Of a stretch of 64,000 bases of DNA, positions 16,985 through 26,077 are shown in pieces (within the stretch, counting starts at the first letter, position 1; each line of letters begins with the position of its first letter). A program made the translations under genes and the position numbers. The DNA comes from Acidobacteriaceae bacterium. GTDB lineage: Bacteria; Acidobacteriota; Terriglobia; Terriglobales; Acidobacteriaceae. Below the pieces are notes generated by a model that saw only the letters and a program-made list of their open reading frames with translations, searched no databases and had not been told where the DNA came from. The stretch lies in the NCBI GenBank assembly GCA_903642235.1, contig CAHJWL010000004.1, positions 124,001 through 188,000 of the forward strand, written 5' to 3'.

Positions 16985-17665
16985 ATGTGGAGAGTGGCTC
17001 TGTGTCTGAGTCTGGCGGCGACGTGGGGCTGCAGCAGACCGGCCATGGTGAAGGCTGCCGGCCAGACGAGCGCGGCTGCCCAGACGGCCGGCACGCGGGC
17101 CACGAGCACACCCTATGCGGGGGATCTTTCGATCTTTGAGACTCCGGGCCGGGACAAGCGGCTGCAGATCGACCGGGTGATGGATCTGCTGGCTATCGTG
17201 CCGGGAAAATCGGTTGCGGACATCGGCGCGGGCTCGGGCTGGTTTACAGTGCGGGCGGCGCGGCGGGTGGGAGCGGGCGGCGCGGTGGTCGCGGAGGATA
17301 TCAACCCGGACGCTGTGACGACGATCGAGACGCGGGCAAAGAAGGAGCGGCTGGGAAATGTGCGGGCGGTGCTGGGAACGCCGGATGACCTAAAGCTCGC
17401 TCCCGACAGTGTGGATGCAGCGCTTCTGCTGAAGGTCTACCACGAGATCGCGCATCCGGTGCCCGTGATGCGGGAGCTGCGCGCGGCACTGAAGCCGGGC
17501 GGACGGGTGGGAATCATCGACCGGAACGGAGATGGAACGGACCATGGGCTGGAGCGCGCGGTGCTTGAGCGCGAGATGCGTGAAGCAGGCTTCAAGGTGA
17601 AGGAACGGTATGACTTCACCAAGGCCGATGGAGAGGATTACTTCGTGGTCTTTGTGGCGGAGTAG
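16985..17665 (+). CDS. class I SAM methyltransferase-like lipoprotein
   Basis: From the ATG at 16985 this is 226 residues. A lipoprotein-type signal (ALCLSLAATWGC, Cys about 16) is followed by about 40 variable residues and then a class I methyltransferase domain. Motif I is VADIGAGSGWFTVRAARRVG, motif II gives VVAEDINPDAV, and motif post-I to III follow (LKLAPDSVDAALLLKVYHEI, LKPGGRVGIIDRNG). An earlier in-frame ATG at 16928 would add 19 basic residues to the n-region and is possible. It diverges from the sugar-binding lipoprotein gene. The export signal is odd for a SAM-dependent enzyme. Substrate unknown. Confidence 0.8.
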   Translation: MWRVALCLSLAATWGCSRPAMVKAAGQTSAAAQTAGTRATSTPYAGDLSIFETPGRDKRLQIDRVMDLLAIVPGKSVADIGAGSGWFTVRAARRVGAGGAVVAEDINPDAVTTIETRAKKERLGNVRAVLGTPDDLKLAPDSVDAALLLKVYHEIAHPVPVMRELRAALKPGGRVGIIDRNGDGTDHGLERAVLEREMREAGFKVKERYDFTKADGEDYFVVFVAE

Positions 17666-17677
17666 GCCCCGGCAGCT

Positions 17678-18373
17678 CTAACGCTGCGGTGTCGCGGGGC
17701 GGCGCAGCTTGGAGTTGACGGCGTGTGCGTCTGTCTGCGCGGGGAGCGAGGCCTGAGTAGTATCGATCGTCTGATAGAGCTGGCTTACGTCGAGGACCTC
17801 GGTGTACCCCTTCTGCGTGACGACGAAGATGCTGGGCGTGTGATTGAGGCCGATGCGCATGGCGAGATCCGCGTCTGCCTGAACTTCTTTGCTGAACTGC
17901 CCGGTCGGATCGACGACGAAGGGCATGGTGCGGCCATGCTGCTCAAAGTACTTCTGGGTAAAGGCCTGCAGATCGTCCTTTGAGGAGATGGAGACCTGAT
18001 TCTGGAAGACGGCGCCGCGGAACTCTTCGCCGGCTTGGGCCGAGATTTTATCCTGGATGTAGCGAGCGGTCACGGCGGCATCGCGGCTCCAGACGTGCAT
18101 CTGAAGGGGCCAATCATGGCGGACCAGCGGGATCTTGTAGTGATCGGCCGCCTGGTGGACGAGGGGAAAGGCATGCGAGCAGGCGGGGCACTCAAGATCT
18201 TCGAAATCAATGATGGCCAGGGGCTTGCCGGCCGGGGCACGAAGCAGTGCGGGATCTTTGACGGCGGTGGCCTGAGCCTGCGCTAGGGCGGTGAAGGACG
18301 AACCGAAGAGGGCGGCGGCAAGGAGGGAGGTGGCAGCAAAGAAGCGCATAGAGGTTAGACGGAGAACTTGCAT
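17678..18373 (-). CDS. DsbA-family periplasmic thiol-disulphide protein
   Basis: From the ATG at 18373 this is 231 residues. A signal peptide of about 32 residues ends around TALAQAQA. A thioredoxin fold with helical insertion follows, as in DsbA/DsbG-like 'thioredoxin_4' proteins. The active site is CPAC in FEDLECPACSHAFP, and the cis-Pro loop is NHTPSIFVV. CPAC differs from the CPHC of classical DsbA, so its redox preference is uncertain. The ATG at 18382 overlaps the TAGAAT hexamer that ends 7 bases before 18373, so 18373 is preferred. It diverges from a TolC-like gene. Confidence 0.88.
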   Translation of the reverse strand: MQVLRLTSMRFFAATSLLAAALFGSSFTALAQAQATAVKDPALLRAPAGKPLAIIDFEDLECPACSHAFPLVHQAADHYKIPLVRHDWPLQMHVWSRDAAVTARYIQDKISAQAGEEFRGAVFQNQVSISSKDDLQAFTQKYFEQHGRTMPFVVDPTGQFSKEVQADADLAMRIGLNHTPSIFVVTQKGYTEVLDVSQLYQTIDTTQASLPAQTDAHAVNSKLRRPATPQR

Positions 18374-18380
18374 CGCTGTC

Positions 18381-18386
18381 ATTCTA
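18381..18386 (-). promoter_or_regulatory. candidate -10 (TAGAAT), leaderless dsbA-like mRNA
   Basis: TAGAAT on the minus strand ends 7 bases before the ATG at 18373 and includes part of the earlier in-frame ATG. It therefore helps decide the start. Confidence 0.45.
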
Positions 18387-18524
18387 CCGGTTTCCTGCGG
18401 AAGCGATATGACGCTTTGGCACTACCGTGCCCCGAGTTTGAAGCGGATGCCGGAGACAGAATCGGGGGCTGGTCTGCTTTTTCCGCAACCGGAATGGCAG
18501 TGTGGCACTCTAAAGGGGGTGTTC

Positions 18525-20027
18525 GTGACTCAAACAAGACCAAGTACGGGGAAGGTCGCGGCCCTGGGGCTGCTGGCACTGGGCTGCTGCACAAGCCATG
18601 TTGCCGCGCAGGCAACCGCGCCCGTGACTGCGGGAAGTGCGACGGCGTTACCGGCTGCGCCGGCGCCCACTGCCGAGGCGATCCGCGCGTATGAGCAGGC
18701 CCTGCCGGCGACGGTAACAGTTGCGCATGCCAGCGGAGCTCCGCTGCCGCTGAGCCTGGATGAAGCGATTGCACGCGGTCTGCGGCAGAACCTGCAGATC
18801 GCGCTGAGCCGGCAGAACGAGGAGCGTGTGCGCGGGGGGCAGTCGACCGCGGTAAACGCGTTGCTGCCAACGCTTAAGGTGCAGGCGTACACCAACACAC
18901 AGGAGATCAATCTGGCCGCGATGGGCTTCAAGCCATCGTCGCTGGGGGCGCTGCTGGGCCCGTCGGCCGCCACCACCTTCTCCTCGATCGTGAAGGTGGA
19001 CGTCACGAGCGCGCAGCTGAATCTGAATCAGCAGCTGTTCAATGTTCCGGCTTTCTATCTATATCGTGCGTCACAGAAGGCGCGGTCGGTGGCGACCCTG
19101 CAGACGCTGAATACACGTGGCGGCGTGGTCTTGCAGGTGGGCCAGCAGTACCTGACAGTTCTGGCGGATGCGGCGCAGATTGCTAATCTTGAAGCGCAGG
19201 TGCAAAGCGATCAGGCGGCATACCAGCAGGCACGGGATCGGCAGCAGGCGGGGGTTGGCGTTCATCTGGACACCCTGCGCGCTCAGGTGCAGCTGCAGAC
19301 CGAGCAGCAGACGCTGATCAGCGAGGAGAACACCTACGCGAAGGACAAGATTCAGCTGAACCGGCTGATGGGTGCCCCGGTGGAGCAGGTCTTCGTACTG
19401 AGCGACACGACTCCGTTTGCGGATTTGGCGATGCTTCCGCAGAACATTACGCTCGAGTACGCCTTTACCAAGCGGAAGGACCTGCTCAGCCTGGAGGCGC
19501 AGCTGGAGGTAGCCCGCGAGGCGGCACGCGCGGTGCGCTTTGAGCGGCTGCCAACGGTCGCGATGGGCGGCTATTATGGTGTGCTGGGAGAGACGCACGG
19601 GCTGTATCACGGGGTGTTTACAGCGCAGGGCAGCGTGAACTTCCCGATCTTTAAGGAGGCGCAGTTCCGGGGTGAGACGGAGGTAGCGCAGGCTCAGTTA
19701 CTGGCACTACGGCAGCAGATCGACAGCCTGCGCGCGACCATTGATCAGCAAGTGCGGTCGAACATGCTGGATGTTCAGAGCTCAAATGGTTTGGTGGCGG
19801 TGGCCCGCAGCAACGTGGAGCTGGCGAAGCAGGAGCTGGCGGACAGCCTGGAGCGTGCCGAGGCGGGCGTCTCGGACAATCTGCCGTCGGTGGTGGCACA
19901 GGCGACGCTGGCGAGCGCGCAGAGCCAACTGGTGCAGCAGCTCTTCCGGTACAACACCGCGAAGCTGCAACTGGCGCGCAGCGTGGGTGTGACGGAGAGC
20001 GAGTACAAGAGCTATCTGGGCAAGTAG
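18525..20027 (+). CDS. TolC-family outer membrane efflux protein
   Basis: This is a 500-residue TolC-type trimer subunit. The GTG at 18525 follows AAAGGGGG at the correct distance, and the frame then opens with a signal peptide (VAALGLLALGCCTSHVAAQ). Two OEP repeats are visible: LSLDEAIARGLRQNLQIALSRQNEE near residue 80, and TLEYAFTKRKDLLSLEAQLEVAREA near residue 310. Long Gln/Ala-rich helices run between them. It forms the outer exit duct for RND, ABC or MFS pumps. No pump or adaptor gene is adjacent; an EntS-like MFS follows 240 bases later on the same strand. Confidence 0.92.
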   Translation: MTQTRPSTGKVAALGLLALGCCTSHVAAQATAPVTAGSATALPAAPAPTAEAIRAYEQALPATVTVAHASGAPLPLSLDEAIARGLRQNLQIALSRQNEERVRGGQSTAVNALLPTLKVQAYTNTQEINLAAMGFKPSSLGALLGPSAATTFSSIVKVDVTSAQLNLNQQLFNVPAFYLYRASQKARSVATLQTLNTRGGVVLQVGQQYLTVLADAAQIANLEAQVQSDQAAYQQARDRQQAGVGVHLDTLRAQVQLQTEQQTLISEENTYAKDKIQLNRLMGAPVEQVFVLSDTTPFADLAMLPQNITLEYAFTKRKDLLSLEAQLEVAREAARAVRFERLPTVAMGGYYGVLGETHGLYHGVFTAQGSVNFPIFKEAQFRGETEVAQAQLLALRQQIDSLRATIDQQVRSNMLDVQSSNGLVAVARSNVELAKQELADSLERAEAGVSDNLPSVVAQATLASAQSQLVQQLFRYNTAKLQLARSVGVTESEYKSYLGK

Positions 20028-20060
20028 TGTGGTGGCTGCCACTGGCGGGAACTTCAGGCA

Positions 20061-20210
20061 TGTCCCCGCAGGGTTGACAAGCAGACGGCACAGCAGATCC
20101 CTACGGGATGACAACAAAGAGAGGGCGCGTTCTGCGGGATGAGCGGAACGAACGGCACAGCAGATCCCTGCGGGATGACAAACAGAGGTGACGCGTATCC
20201 TGCGGAATAG
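20061..20210. repeat. cluster of hairpin repeats
   Basis: Intact copies are at 20092-20115 and 20159-20182 (ATCCCTRCGGGATGACAA). Degenerate ones lie at about 20061-20083, 20129-20147 and 20193-20213. In the second intact copy the loop is TGC, not TAC, while both stem arms are unchanged. Confidence 0.8.
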
Positions 20211-20270
20211 CCGGTCCGAGGCATGGCAGGGTTGGGGGCTCGCGGCGGCGGATGTGTGAAAGCATAGGGT

Positions 20271-21647
20271 ATGGCGGAGAGTGGCACAGCGGTCGCGGAG
20301 CAAGGGGCACAGAGGCCGAGCGGCACGGATCGGGCGGGGGCGTTTCGATCGCGGGACTTTCGCCTGTATCAGACGGCCAGGTTGCTTGGCATCCTAGGCT
20401 CCGAGGCGCAGTCGGTTGCGGTGGCGTGGCAGGTTTATCAGATTACTCATTCGCCGCTTGATCTTGGGTACACGGGCCTGGCGCTGTTCCTGCCGGGTCT
20501 CTTCTTTATGCTGGCGGCGGGGCATGTGGCGGACCGGTTTGATCGCCGCCGCATCATTTTGATCTGCTATACGGTGCAGGCGGTGTGCACTGCGGCGCTG
20601 TTGTGGTTCGCGCTCCATGGCACGGGCGCACCGGGGGTGAATGGCCGGGTGCCGATCTGGCCGATCTATGCCGTGCTGGTGGGCATAGGGCTTGGGCGGG
20701 CGTTCAGCGGACCGGCGGCGAGCGCGCTTCTGCCCAGCCTGGTTGCCAAAGGGCAGTTCGTCAATGCGATCACGTGGGGCGCGACAATCTATCAGATCGC
20801 GAATATGGCAGGGCCGGCGGTGGGCGGGCTGCTGTTTACGCTGCAGCTGCATGGCGATCTGCGGCGATGGAACGGCGCGGGTCTCGTCTACGTTTTCACG
20901 CTGCTGATGCTGCTGGCGTTCCTTGCGCTGGTTGCAAGTATGCGCGCGAAGCCGGTGGTGGATGCTGAGGTGGCAAAGAAGGGCTTCAGCATGCGTACGG
21001 TGCTGGCGGGCCTGGAGTATGTGTACCGCACGAAGCTGTTGCTGGGATCGATTTCGCTCGATCTGTTTGCGGTGCTGCTGGGTGGGGCGGTGGCGCTGCT
21101 GCCGATCTTCGCGCAGGATGTTCTGCACGCCGGTCCGCGGGGGCTGGGTCTCTTGCGCGCGATGCCGAGTGTCGGGGCGCTGGTGATGAGTCTGCTGATG
21201 ACGGTGCGGCCGATCCGGCAGGGCGCGGGCAGAAAGATGCTGCTGGCGGTAGCGGTGTTTGGCGCGGCGACGGTGCTCTTTGGCGTGTCCAGGAACATTG
21301 TTGTGAGCCTGGTGGCGCTGACGCTCGTGGGTGCGAGCGATATGGTGAGTGTGGTGATCCGGTCGAGTATTCTGCAGTTGGCGACGCCGCCGGCGATGCG
21401 GGGCCGGGTGAGTGCGGTGAACTGGCTCTTTATCGGGGCATCGAATGAGTTTGGCGAGTTTGAGAGTGGTCTCACGGCGCACTGGTTCGGCGCGGTACGG
21501 GCCGTTGTCGTGGGCGGCATCGGCAGTCTGCTGGTGACGGCGAGCGCGGCCGGACTGTTTCCGGCACTGCGCAAGGCTGACACCCTGACGACGGAGAGTC
21601 TGCGGGCAGCGGATGAGGAGCAGAGTGAGGCGGAGCCGGTGGATTAG
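20271..21647 (+). CDS. MFS exporter, EntS-like
   Basis: This 458-residue protein has twelve predicted membrane helices and the layout of the MFS_3/EntS group. It starts with FRSRDFRLYQTARLLGILGSEAQSVAVAWQVY in pieces, then AGHVADRFDRRRIIL (the motif A loop between helices 2 and 3), GRAFSGPAASALLPSLV and NAITWGATIYQIANMAGPAVGGLL. The second half has GAVALLPIFAQDVLHAGPRGLGLLRA. Members export siderophores or drugs. The ribosome site is weak (CATAGGGT). Substrate is unknown; co-direction with the TolC-like gene suggests but does not prove a joint export route. Confidence 0.85.
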   Translation: MAESGTAVAEQGAQRPSGTDRAGAFRSRDFRLYQTARLLGILGSEAQSVAVAWQVYQITHSPLDLGYTGLALFLPGLFFMLAAGHVADRFDRRRIILICYTVQAVCTAALLWFALHGTGAPGVNGRVPIWPIYAVLVGIGLGRAFSGPAASALLPSLVAKGQFVNAITWGATIYQIANMAGPAVGGLLFTLQLHGDLRRWNGAGLVYVFTLLMLLAFLALVASMRAKPVVDAEVAKKGFSMRTVLAGLEYVYRTKLLLGSISLDLFAVLLGGAVALLPIFAQDVLHAGPRGLGLLRAMPSVGALVMSLLMTVRPIRQGAGRKMLLAVAVFGAATVLFGVSRNIVVSLVALTLVGASDMVSVVIRSSILQLATPPAMRGRVSAVNWLFIGASNEFGEFESGLTAHWFGAVRAVVVGGIGSLLVTASAAGLFPALRKADTLTTESLRAADEEQSEAEPVD

Positions 21648-21662
21648 GTCCGAAGACAGTCG

Positions 21663-21759
21663 AAGCAGGCAATCCCCTCGGGATGAGGATGGAGAGGCAA
21701 GACAGTCCCTTCGAGGTGAAGACAGAAAAGCAAACAGCAGATCCCTACGGGATGACAAC
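21663..21759. repeat. hairpin repeats before the next gene
   Basis: An intact copy at 21736-21759 (ATCCCTACGGGATGACAAC) is preceded by degenerate ones near 21663-21690 (AATCCCCTCGGGATGAGG) and 21700-21722. Confidence 0.75.
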
Positions 21760-21813
21760 AAAAAGCGACGAACGACTTAAAGCAGCGATGATCGACTGGA
21801 GCTGAGGAGGCGT

Positions 21814-22563
21814 ATGGAGAACGGCAAGAAGGCGGCGCTGGGTGCGACGGCGGTCGCGCTGCTGGCGGTTGGGGTGCGGGTCGGTCTGATCTACCGGGAG
21901 CGCCACGCGCCGGAGGCCCCGGTGACGGTGGCGCAGCAGGCAAAGCTGCCGGACGACGCGTTTGTGTTCCTGAAGAAGAAGCGGCCCTCCTCCATGGCGG
22001 ATCTGAAGGAGCTGAACGGAACGACGGTGTGGGTGAGCGCGGGCGGCCAGATGGACTTCTACCCTGTGAGCGGCGGGCATGCGGACTACGGCAGGAAGGC
22101 AGGCACGCTGCTGGGTGCAGAGCCGATCGTGGTTGAGGGGGCTCTCGAGCAGGTGGCGCCCAAGGCGGCAACGTTTCGCGTTCCGGGTGGAGACCGGCAG
22201 GTGCTGCTGCGGTTCAGGCGGCCGCCGAGTCTGCAGGGACCGGGAGATGGTGCAAAGGAGTTTGCGGTGCCGGTGGGGTATCGCGAGAGTGGACAGTACA
22301 CGTTCTCGACGGATGAGATCTTCTTCTATGACGATCCGCACGGCCTCTATAAGCATTGGGGCACGGCGGTGTGGAATGCGATCGATGCTCATCGGGCGAC
22401 GCTGGGTATGAGTGAGTCGCAGGTGCAGATGGCGCTGGGGCAGGTGAGCGACAGTGTGAGCCAGGAGTACGGCAATCGGCGTGTGATGTACAGCAACCTG
22501 GGGCACCCGATGGATGTGATCTTTGTGAAGGATAAGGCGACGGCGGTTATGCCGCACCAGTAG
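21814..22563 (+). CDS. uncharacterised exported or membrane-anchored protein
   Basis: This 249-residue protein is not recognised. The N-terminus has one hydrophobic helix (about residues 7-27, ALGATAVALLAVGVRVGLIY). A soluble region follows with no Cys residues and no known catalytic motif. It contains ELNGTTVWVSAGGQMDFYPV, YRESGQYTFSTDEIFFYDDP and a C-terminal helix (IDAHRATLGMSESQVQMALGQV) whose wording recalls SmpA/OmlA-like folds where a short helix precedes a beta hairpin. GAGGAGGCGT directly precedes the ATG, so translation should be strong. Probably a conserved acidobacterial envelope protein. Confidence 0.75.
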   Translation: MENGKKAALGATAVALLAVGVRVGLIYRERHAPEAPVTVAQQAKLPDDAFVFLKKKRPSSMADLKELNGTTVWVSAGGQMDFYPVSGGHADYGRKAGTLLGAEPIVVEGALEQVAPKAATFRVPGGDRQVLLRFRRPPSLQGPGDGAKEFAVPVGYRESGQYTFSTDEIFFYDDPHGLYKHWGTAVWNAIDAHRATLGMSESQVQMALGQVSDSVSQEYGNRRVMYSNLGHPMDVIFVKDKATAVMPHQ

Positions 22564-22595
22564 ATCGGTGGGCGGGCAGGCCGTCGGTGAGGTCG

Positions 22596-24557
22596 CTAGG
22601 CCGTTCTGGCGGTGGGGAGAAAGAGGGAGAAGGTGGTCCCGTGGCGCTCGGGGTTGACGCTTGAGCGGACGGCGAGCAAGCCCTGGTGTTTCTCGACGAT
22701 GCCGTGCGAGATCCAGAGGCCTAGGCCGGTGCCGTTGATGCCCTTGGTGGTGTAGAAGGGTTCGAAGATGCGGCGGCGCGTGCTCTCGGGCATGCCGTGA
22801 CCGGTGTCGGCGATGGTGATGCGGACTCCGGCGGCGCTGACTTTGGCGGCATGGGTATCGCGGATGCGAAGAGTGAGGATGCCGCCGGTGCGCATGGCGT
22901 CGATGGCGTTAGAGACAAGGTTGTTCAGAACCTGGCGGATGTCACCTTCGAAGCAGACGATGGGCTGGGCGTCCGAACCTTCGAAGCGAACCTGAATGTT
23001 GGAATTATTCAAGCGGCCGCGGTAGAGAGCAAGAACGGGCTCGAGCAACTCGGTGGGCGAGATGGCGCGAGCGCGGGTGGCCTGACGGTGAAAGCGCAGG
23101 GTCTGGCCGGCGATCTGCGAGACGCGTGCCAGTTCCTGCTCGGCGAGCTGCAGATAGCTGGCGGCGGTCTGCGACAGATCCTCCTGCCTTAGGAGAAACA
23201 GGAGGTTGGTGACGGCCTCGAGCGGGTTATTGATCTCGTGCGAGATGGAGGCGGCGAGCCGGCCGACGGCGGCAAGTTTTTCGCTCTGCACCAGAGCGGC
23301 CTCTGCCTGTTTCTGCTGCGAGAGATCCGTCAGGAAGACGGCGACGGTGGCGTCCGAGGGTCCATCCTGCGAGGGGAGGCGGGTGGCTCCGACGAGCAGA
23401 GGAATACGGCGGCCACTCTTGCTGAGATAGACCTTTTCGTAGGGGTCCGCGGTGCCTTTTTCGAGCAGCTGTTTGGCGGCAAGGGCATCACTCTCGGCAA
23501 ACTCGGGCGGGGTAAGCTCGGACCAGCGGACCATTTCGTTCTCAACGTCGGCCGCGGAGTAACCAAGCAGCCGGAGCAGAGACGGGTTGATGTAGGAGAT
23601 CCCGCCATCGAGGTCGCCAATGAGCAGACCAACGGTGGAGGATTCAATGAGCCGGCGAAAGCGTTCCTCGCTCTTGCGCAGCTGTTCGGAGGCTTGTCTC
23701 TGGCTGTCCACGTCGGAGACGGCGGCGACGCCGCCGAGCAGGCGTCCGTGCTCGTCGAGGATGGGAGCAGCGCTGAGTGAGATCCAGGCAAGCGTGTTGT
23801 CGCCGCGCTGGTAGAGGACGTCTTCCGCGGGAACGGGCTTTCTTTCCCGCATGGCGCGGGGAAGCGGATACTCCTCAGCCCTGATCCTGCTGCCGTCCGC
23901 GCGGAAGCCGATCCACTGGCCCTGCGCCTCGATGTCAGATGTGGGCAGCAGGGGATGGCGGAAGATCTTTTCGGAGGTGCGGTTGCTGCGCACGATGCGG
24001 CCATCCGGAGTGGCCATCAGGACGCCGACGGGCAGACTTTCAAGAATGGATCGCAGGGTCTCACGCTCGACGCGCAGCTCGTCGAGAGCGATGTCGCGGG
24101 CCCGGAGTGCGTCGCGGATCTGGTATTGCTTCTGGCGGGACCGCAGGGCGGCGCGGACGGTGGCGAGAAGGGTTTCGGTACGGATAGGCCGCTCCAGCAG
24201 GATGGGCTCACTGAAAGCGGCGCGCTCCTGCTGAGAGCGGCGGCTGCGAAGACTCTCCCGGCCGCCGGTGGTCAGAAGGATGATGGGCAGATCGGACCAC
24301 GGCTCCTGCCGGTGAAGAAAGGCGGTGAGCTGCCCGATGTGGTCGAGACCGAGAGCTTCTTCGGTCAGCAGCAAAGCGCCGATGAAGCGGGCATCCGTGT
24401 CCGCGAGACAGAAGGCGAAGTCCAGGCATGGCTCCGCATCCACGGCCCCCTGACGAAGAGTGGAGATGATCAGCTCGGCGTCCCGGCCGCTGGGAGCGAC
24501 GACGTGTACGACCAGCTCGCTGCGATCAGGAACTTCCTGTACCGGCGGACTACTCAT
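22596..24557 (-). CDS. PAS sensor histidine kinase with receiver-like N-terminus
   Basis: From the ATG at 24557 this is 653 residues. Residues 1-140 resemble a receiver domain, but the phosphoacceptor position reads LLLTEEAL, so it is probably a pseudo-receiver. PAS 1 (about 165-290) and PAS 2 (about 305-430, ERFRRLIESSTVGLLIGD) follow. The HisKA box is GRLAASISHEINNPLEAV with the phosphoacceptor His, and the ATPase domain has NLVSNAIDAM, DTGHGMP and GTGLGLWISHGIVEKH. No membrane helix is seen, so it is cytoplasmic. Its ATG overlaps the stop of the KaiC-like gene (ATGAGTAG), so the two are translationally coupled. No partner response regulator is adjacent. Confidence 0.92.
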   Translation of the reverse strand: MSSPPVQEVPDRSELVVHVVAPSGRDAELIISTLRQGAVDAEPCLDFAFCLADTDARFIGALLLTEEALGLDHIGQLTAFLHRQEPWSDLPIILLTTGGRESLRSRRSQQERAAFSEPILLERPIRTETLLATVRAALRSRQKQYQIRDALRARDIALDELRVERETLRSILESLPVGVLMATPDGRIVRSNRTSEKIFRHPLLPTSDIEAQGQWIGFRADGSRIRAEEYPLPRAMRERKPVPAEDVLYQRGDNTLAWISLSAAPILDEHGRLLGGVAAVSDVDSQRQASEQLRKSEERFRRLIESSTVGLLIGDLDGGISYINPSLLRLLGYSAADVENEMVRWSELTPPEFAESDALAAKQLLEKGTADPYEKVYLSKSGRRIPLLVGATRLPSQDGPSDATVAVFLTDLSQQKQAEAALVQSEKLAAVGRLAASISHEINNPLEAVTNLLFLLRQEDLSQTAASYLQLAEQELARVSQIAGQTLRFHRQATRARAISPTELLEPVLALYRGRLNNSNIQVRFEGSDAQPIVCFEGDIRQVLNNLVSNAIDAMRTGGILTLRIRDTHAAKVSAAGVRITIADTGHGMPESTRRRIFEPFYTTKGINGTGLGLWISHGIVEKHQGLLAVRSSVNPERHGTTFSLFLPTARTA

Positions 24558-26037
24558 GATCCTTGGCGAGATTGGGCAGACCGCTAAGGATTCCGCGAAA
24601 GTTGCTGAGTTGTTTGCTGATGTGGATTCCTTTGCTTGTGAAGCGAAGCTCGCGAAGAGCGCGTTCATGGTGGCCGGTGCGCTGCTTAAGGACGGAGATG
24701 ACCTGGCGGATCTCGCCCTCGGTCTCGAAATAACGCAGGAGAACAACTGCGTCTGCGAGATAGCTGACGTCGAGATCCGCGTGCGTCGAGCCGACCAGGC
24801 CATGCTGTGTGAGCACCAGGATGGTGAGAACACCCTGCTGATTGAGAAAGGCGAGGAGCTCATGGAGGTGCAGGATAAGATCGCGTTCGCCGGGCATGGC
24901 GTTCAGGAAGCCGTTGAGCGAATCGATGACGATGACGCGTGTATCCCGCTCTTCGACATCGCGACGAATCTGTGCGATGAACTCGCCCGGCGAGAGCTCC
25001 GCCGGGTCGACCTGCTGGATGGAGAGCATGCCGCGTTCGAGCTCGCGATGCACATCCATACCGAGCGCCTCGGCACGCTCGATCGAGGTGCGCCTCACCT
25101 CGTCAAAGGCATAGACGATGGCGCAGTTCTCGCGGCGAGCGGCGGCAATGGCGTACTGCAACGCTATGGTAGATTTGCCAACGCCGCTCGGACCGATAAT
25201 GAGGGTGGAGGAGCCGCGCCGAAGACCACCGCCGAACATGGCATCCAGCTCGGCGACGCCGCTCGGAACCGGATCCTTCGGGAAGGGTTTATCGTGTTCG
25301 GCTGCGATCAGCCGGGGGTAGATCATTACGCCGCCCTGCTTGATGGTGTAGTCGTGAAAGCCCTCACGGTAGGCCGAGCCGCGCAGCTTGACGATCTCGA
25401 TCTGTCGACGGGTGACACCGTAGGAGCGCTGGATCTTGTCCAGACGGAAGACGCCGTGGGCGATGCTTTGCAGCTGCAGATCGTTGCCGTCGCTGGTGCG
25501 GTCGTCCAGCAGAAGAACTGTGGTGTTGCGACCGACGAAGAACTGCCTGAGAGCCAGCAGCTGCCGGCGGTAGCGCATGACATTGTCGGCCAGCAAACGA
25601 AGCTCGGAGAGGGAGTCAATCACGAGGCGGTCGGGCCGTTCGCGATCGATGATGTTGGTCAGCTTCTGGATGGTGCTGGCGAGCTCGACCTCACTCGGAT
25701 GAAAGACCGTGTATTGCTGGTCGGGCGCGAGTGAAGCCTCTTCGGGAACGAACTCCGCGATAGGAAGCAGAGCCGCATCCCAGCCATGGGAGCGTGCGGA
25801 CGCCTCGAGCTCGGAGCGCGGCTCGGAGAGTGTGATGTACAAGGCTTTCTCGCCACGGGCGATGCCGGCCAGGATGAACTGCATGGCGATGGTGCTCTTC
25901 CCCGTGCCTGGATCACCCTCGAGCAGATACATCTGCCCCGGCGGCAGACCCCCGAGAAGAATCTCATTGAGGCCTGTCATTCCGGTATCCAGCCGGGGAG
26001 CGCTGTGCGGCACTGAAGATCTTGGCGCGATCACCAT
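24550..26037 (-). CDS. KaiC-like double-domain RecA-superfamily ATPase
   Basis: This 495-residue protein has two tandem KaiC/RAD55 domains. Walker A boxes are GDPGTGKST (41-49) and GPSGVGKST (282-290). Walker B strands are DRLVIDSL (137-143) and RVIVIDSL (about 367-374). Near the first domain boundary is KLRGSAYREGFHDYTI, and near the C-terminus LRELRFTSKGIHI, the KxR-type arginine tongue regions of KaiC. In this family such KaiC homologues occur beside histidine kinases outside cyanobacteria and without kaiA or kaiB, as here. Function is probably phosphorylation-linked signalling, not a true clock. The start is uncertain: no ribosome site, TATATC ends 9 bases upstream. Confidence 0.9.
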   Translation of the reverse strand: MVIAPRSSVPHSAPRLDTGMTGLNEILLGGLPPGQMYLLEGDPGTGKSTIAMQFILAGIARGEKALYITLSEPRSELEASARSHGWDAALLPIAEFVPEEASLAPDQQYTVFHPSEVELASTIQKLTNIIDRERPDRLVIDSLSELRLLADNVMRYRRQLLALRQFFVGRNTTVLLLDDRTSDGNDLQLQSIAHGVFRLDKIQRSYGVTRRQIEIVKLRGSAYREGFHDYTIKQGGVMIYPRLIAAEHDKPFPKDPVPSGVAELDAMFGGGLRRGSSTLIIGPSGVGKSTIALQYAIAAARRENCAIVYAFDEVRRTSIERAEALGMDVHRELERGMLSIQQVDPAELSPGEFIAQIRRDVEERDTRVIVIDSLNGFLNAMPGERDLILHLHELLAFLNQQGVLTILVLTQHGLVGSTHADLDVSYLADAVVLLRYFETEGEIRQVISVLKQRTGHHERALRELRFTSKGIHISKQLSNFRGILSGLPNLAKDHE

Positions 26038-26077
26038 AAGGGTGAGGATATAGAAAAGCGGGTGCGTGCGGGTGCGG

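Noticed and set aside
20394-21761. 455-codon open frame on the - strand
   Set aside because: Opposite the MFS gene, Arg/His/Gln-rich, no recognisable motif; a shadow of codon bias.
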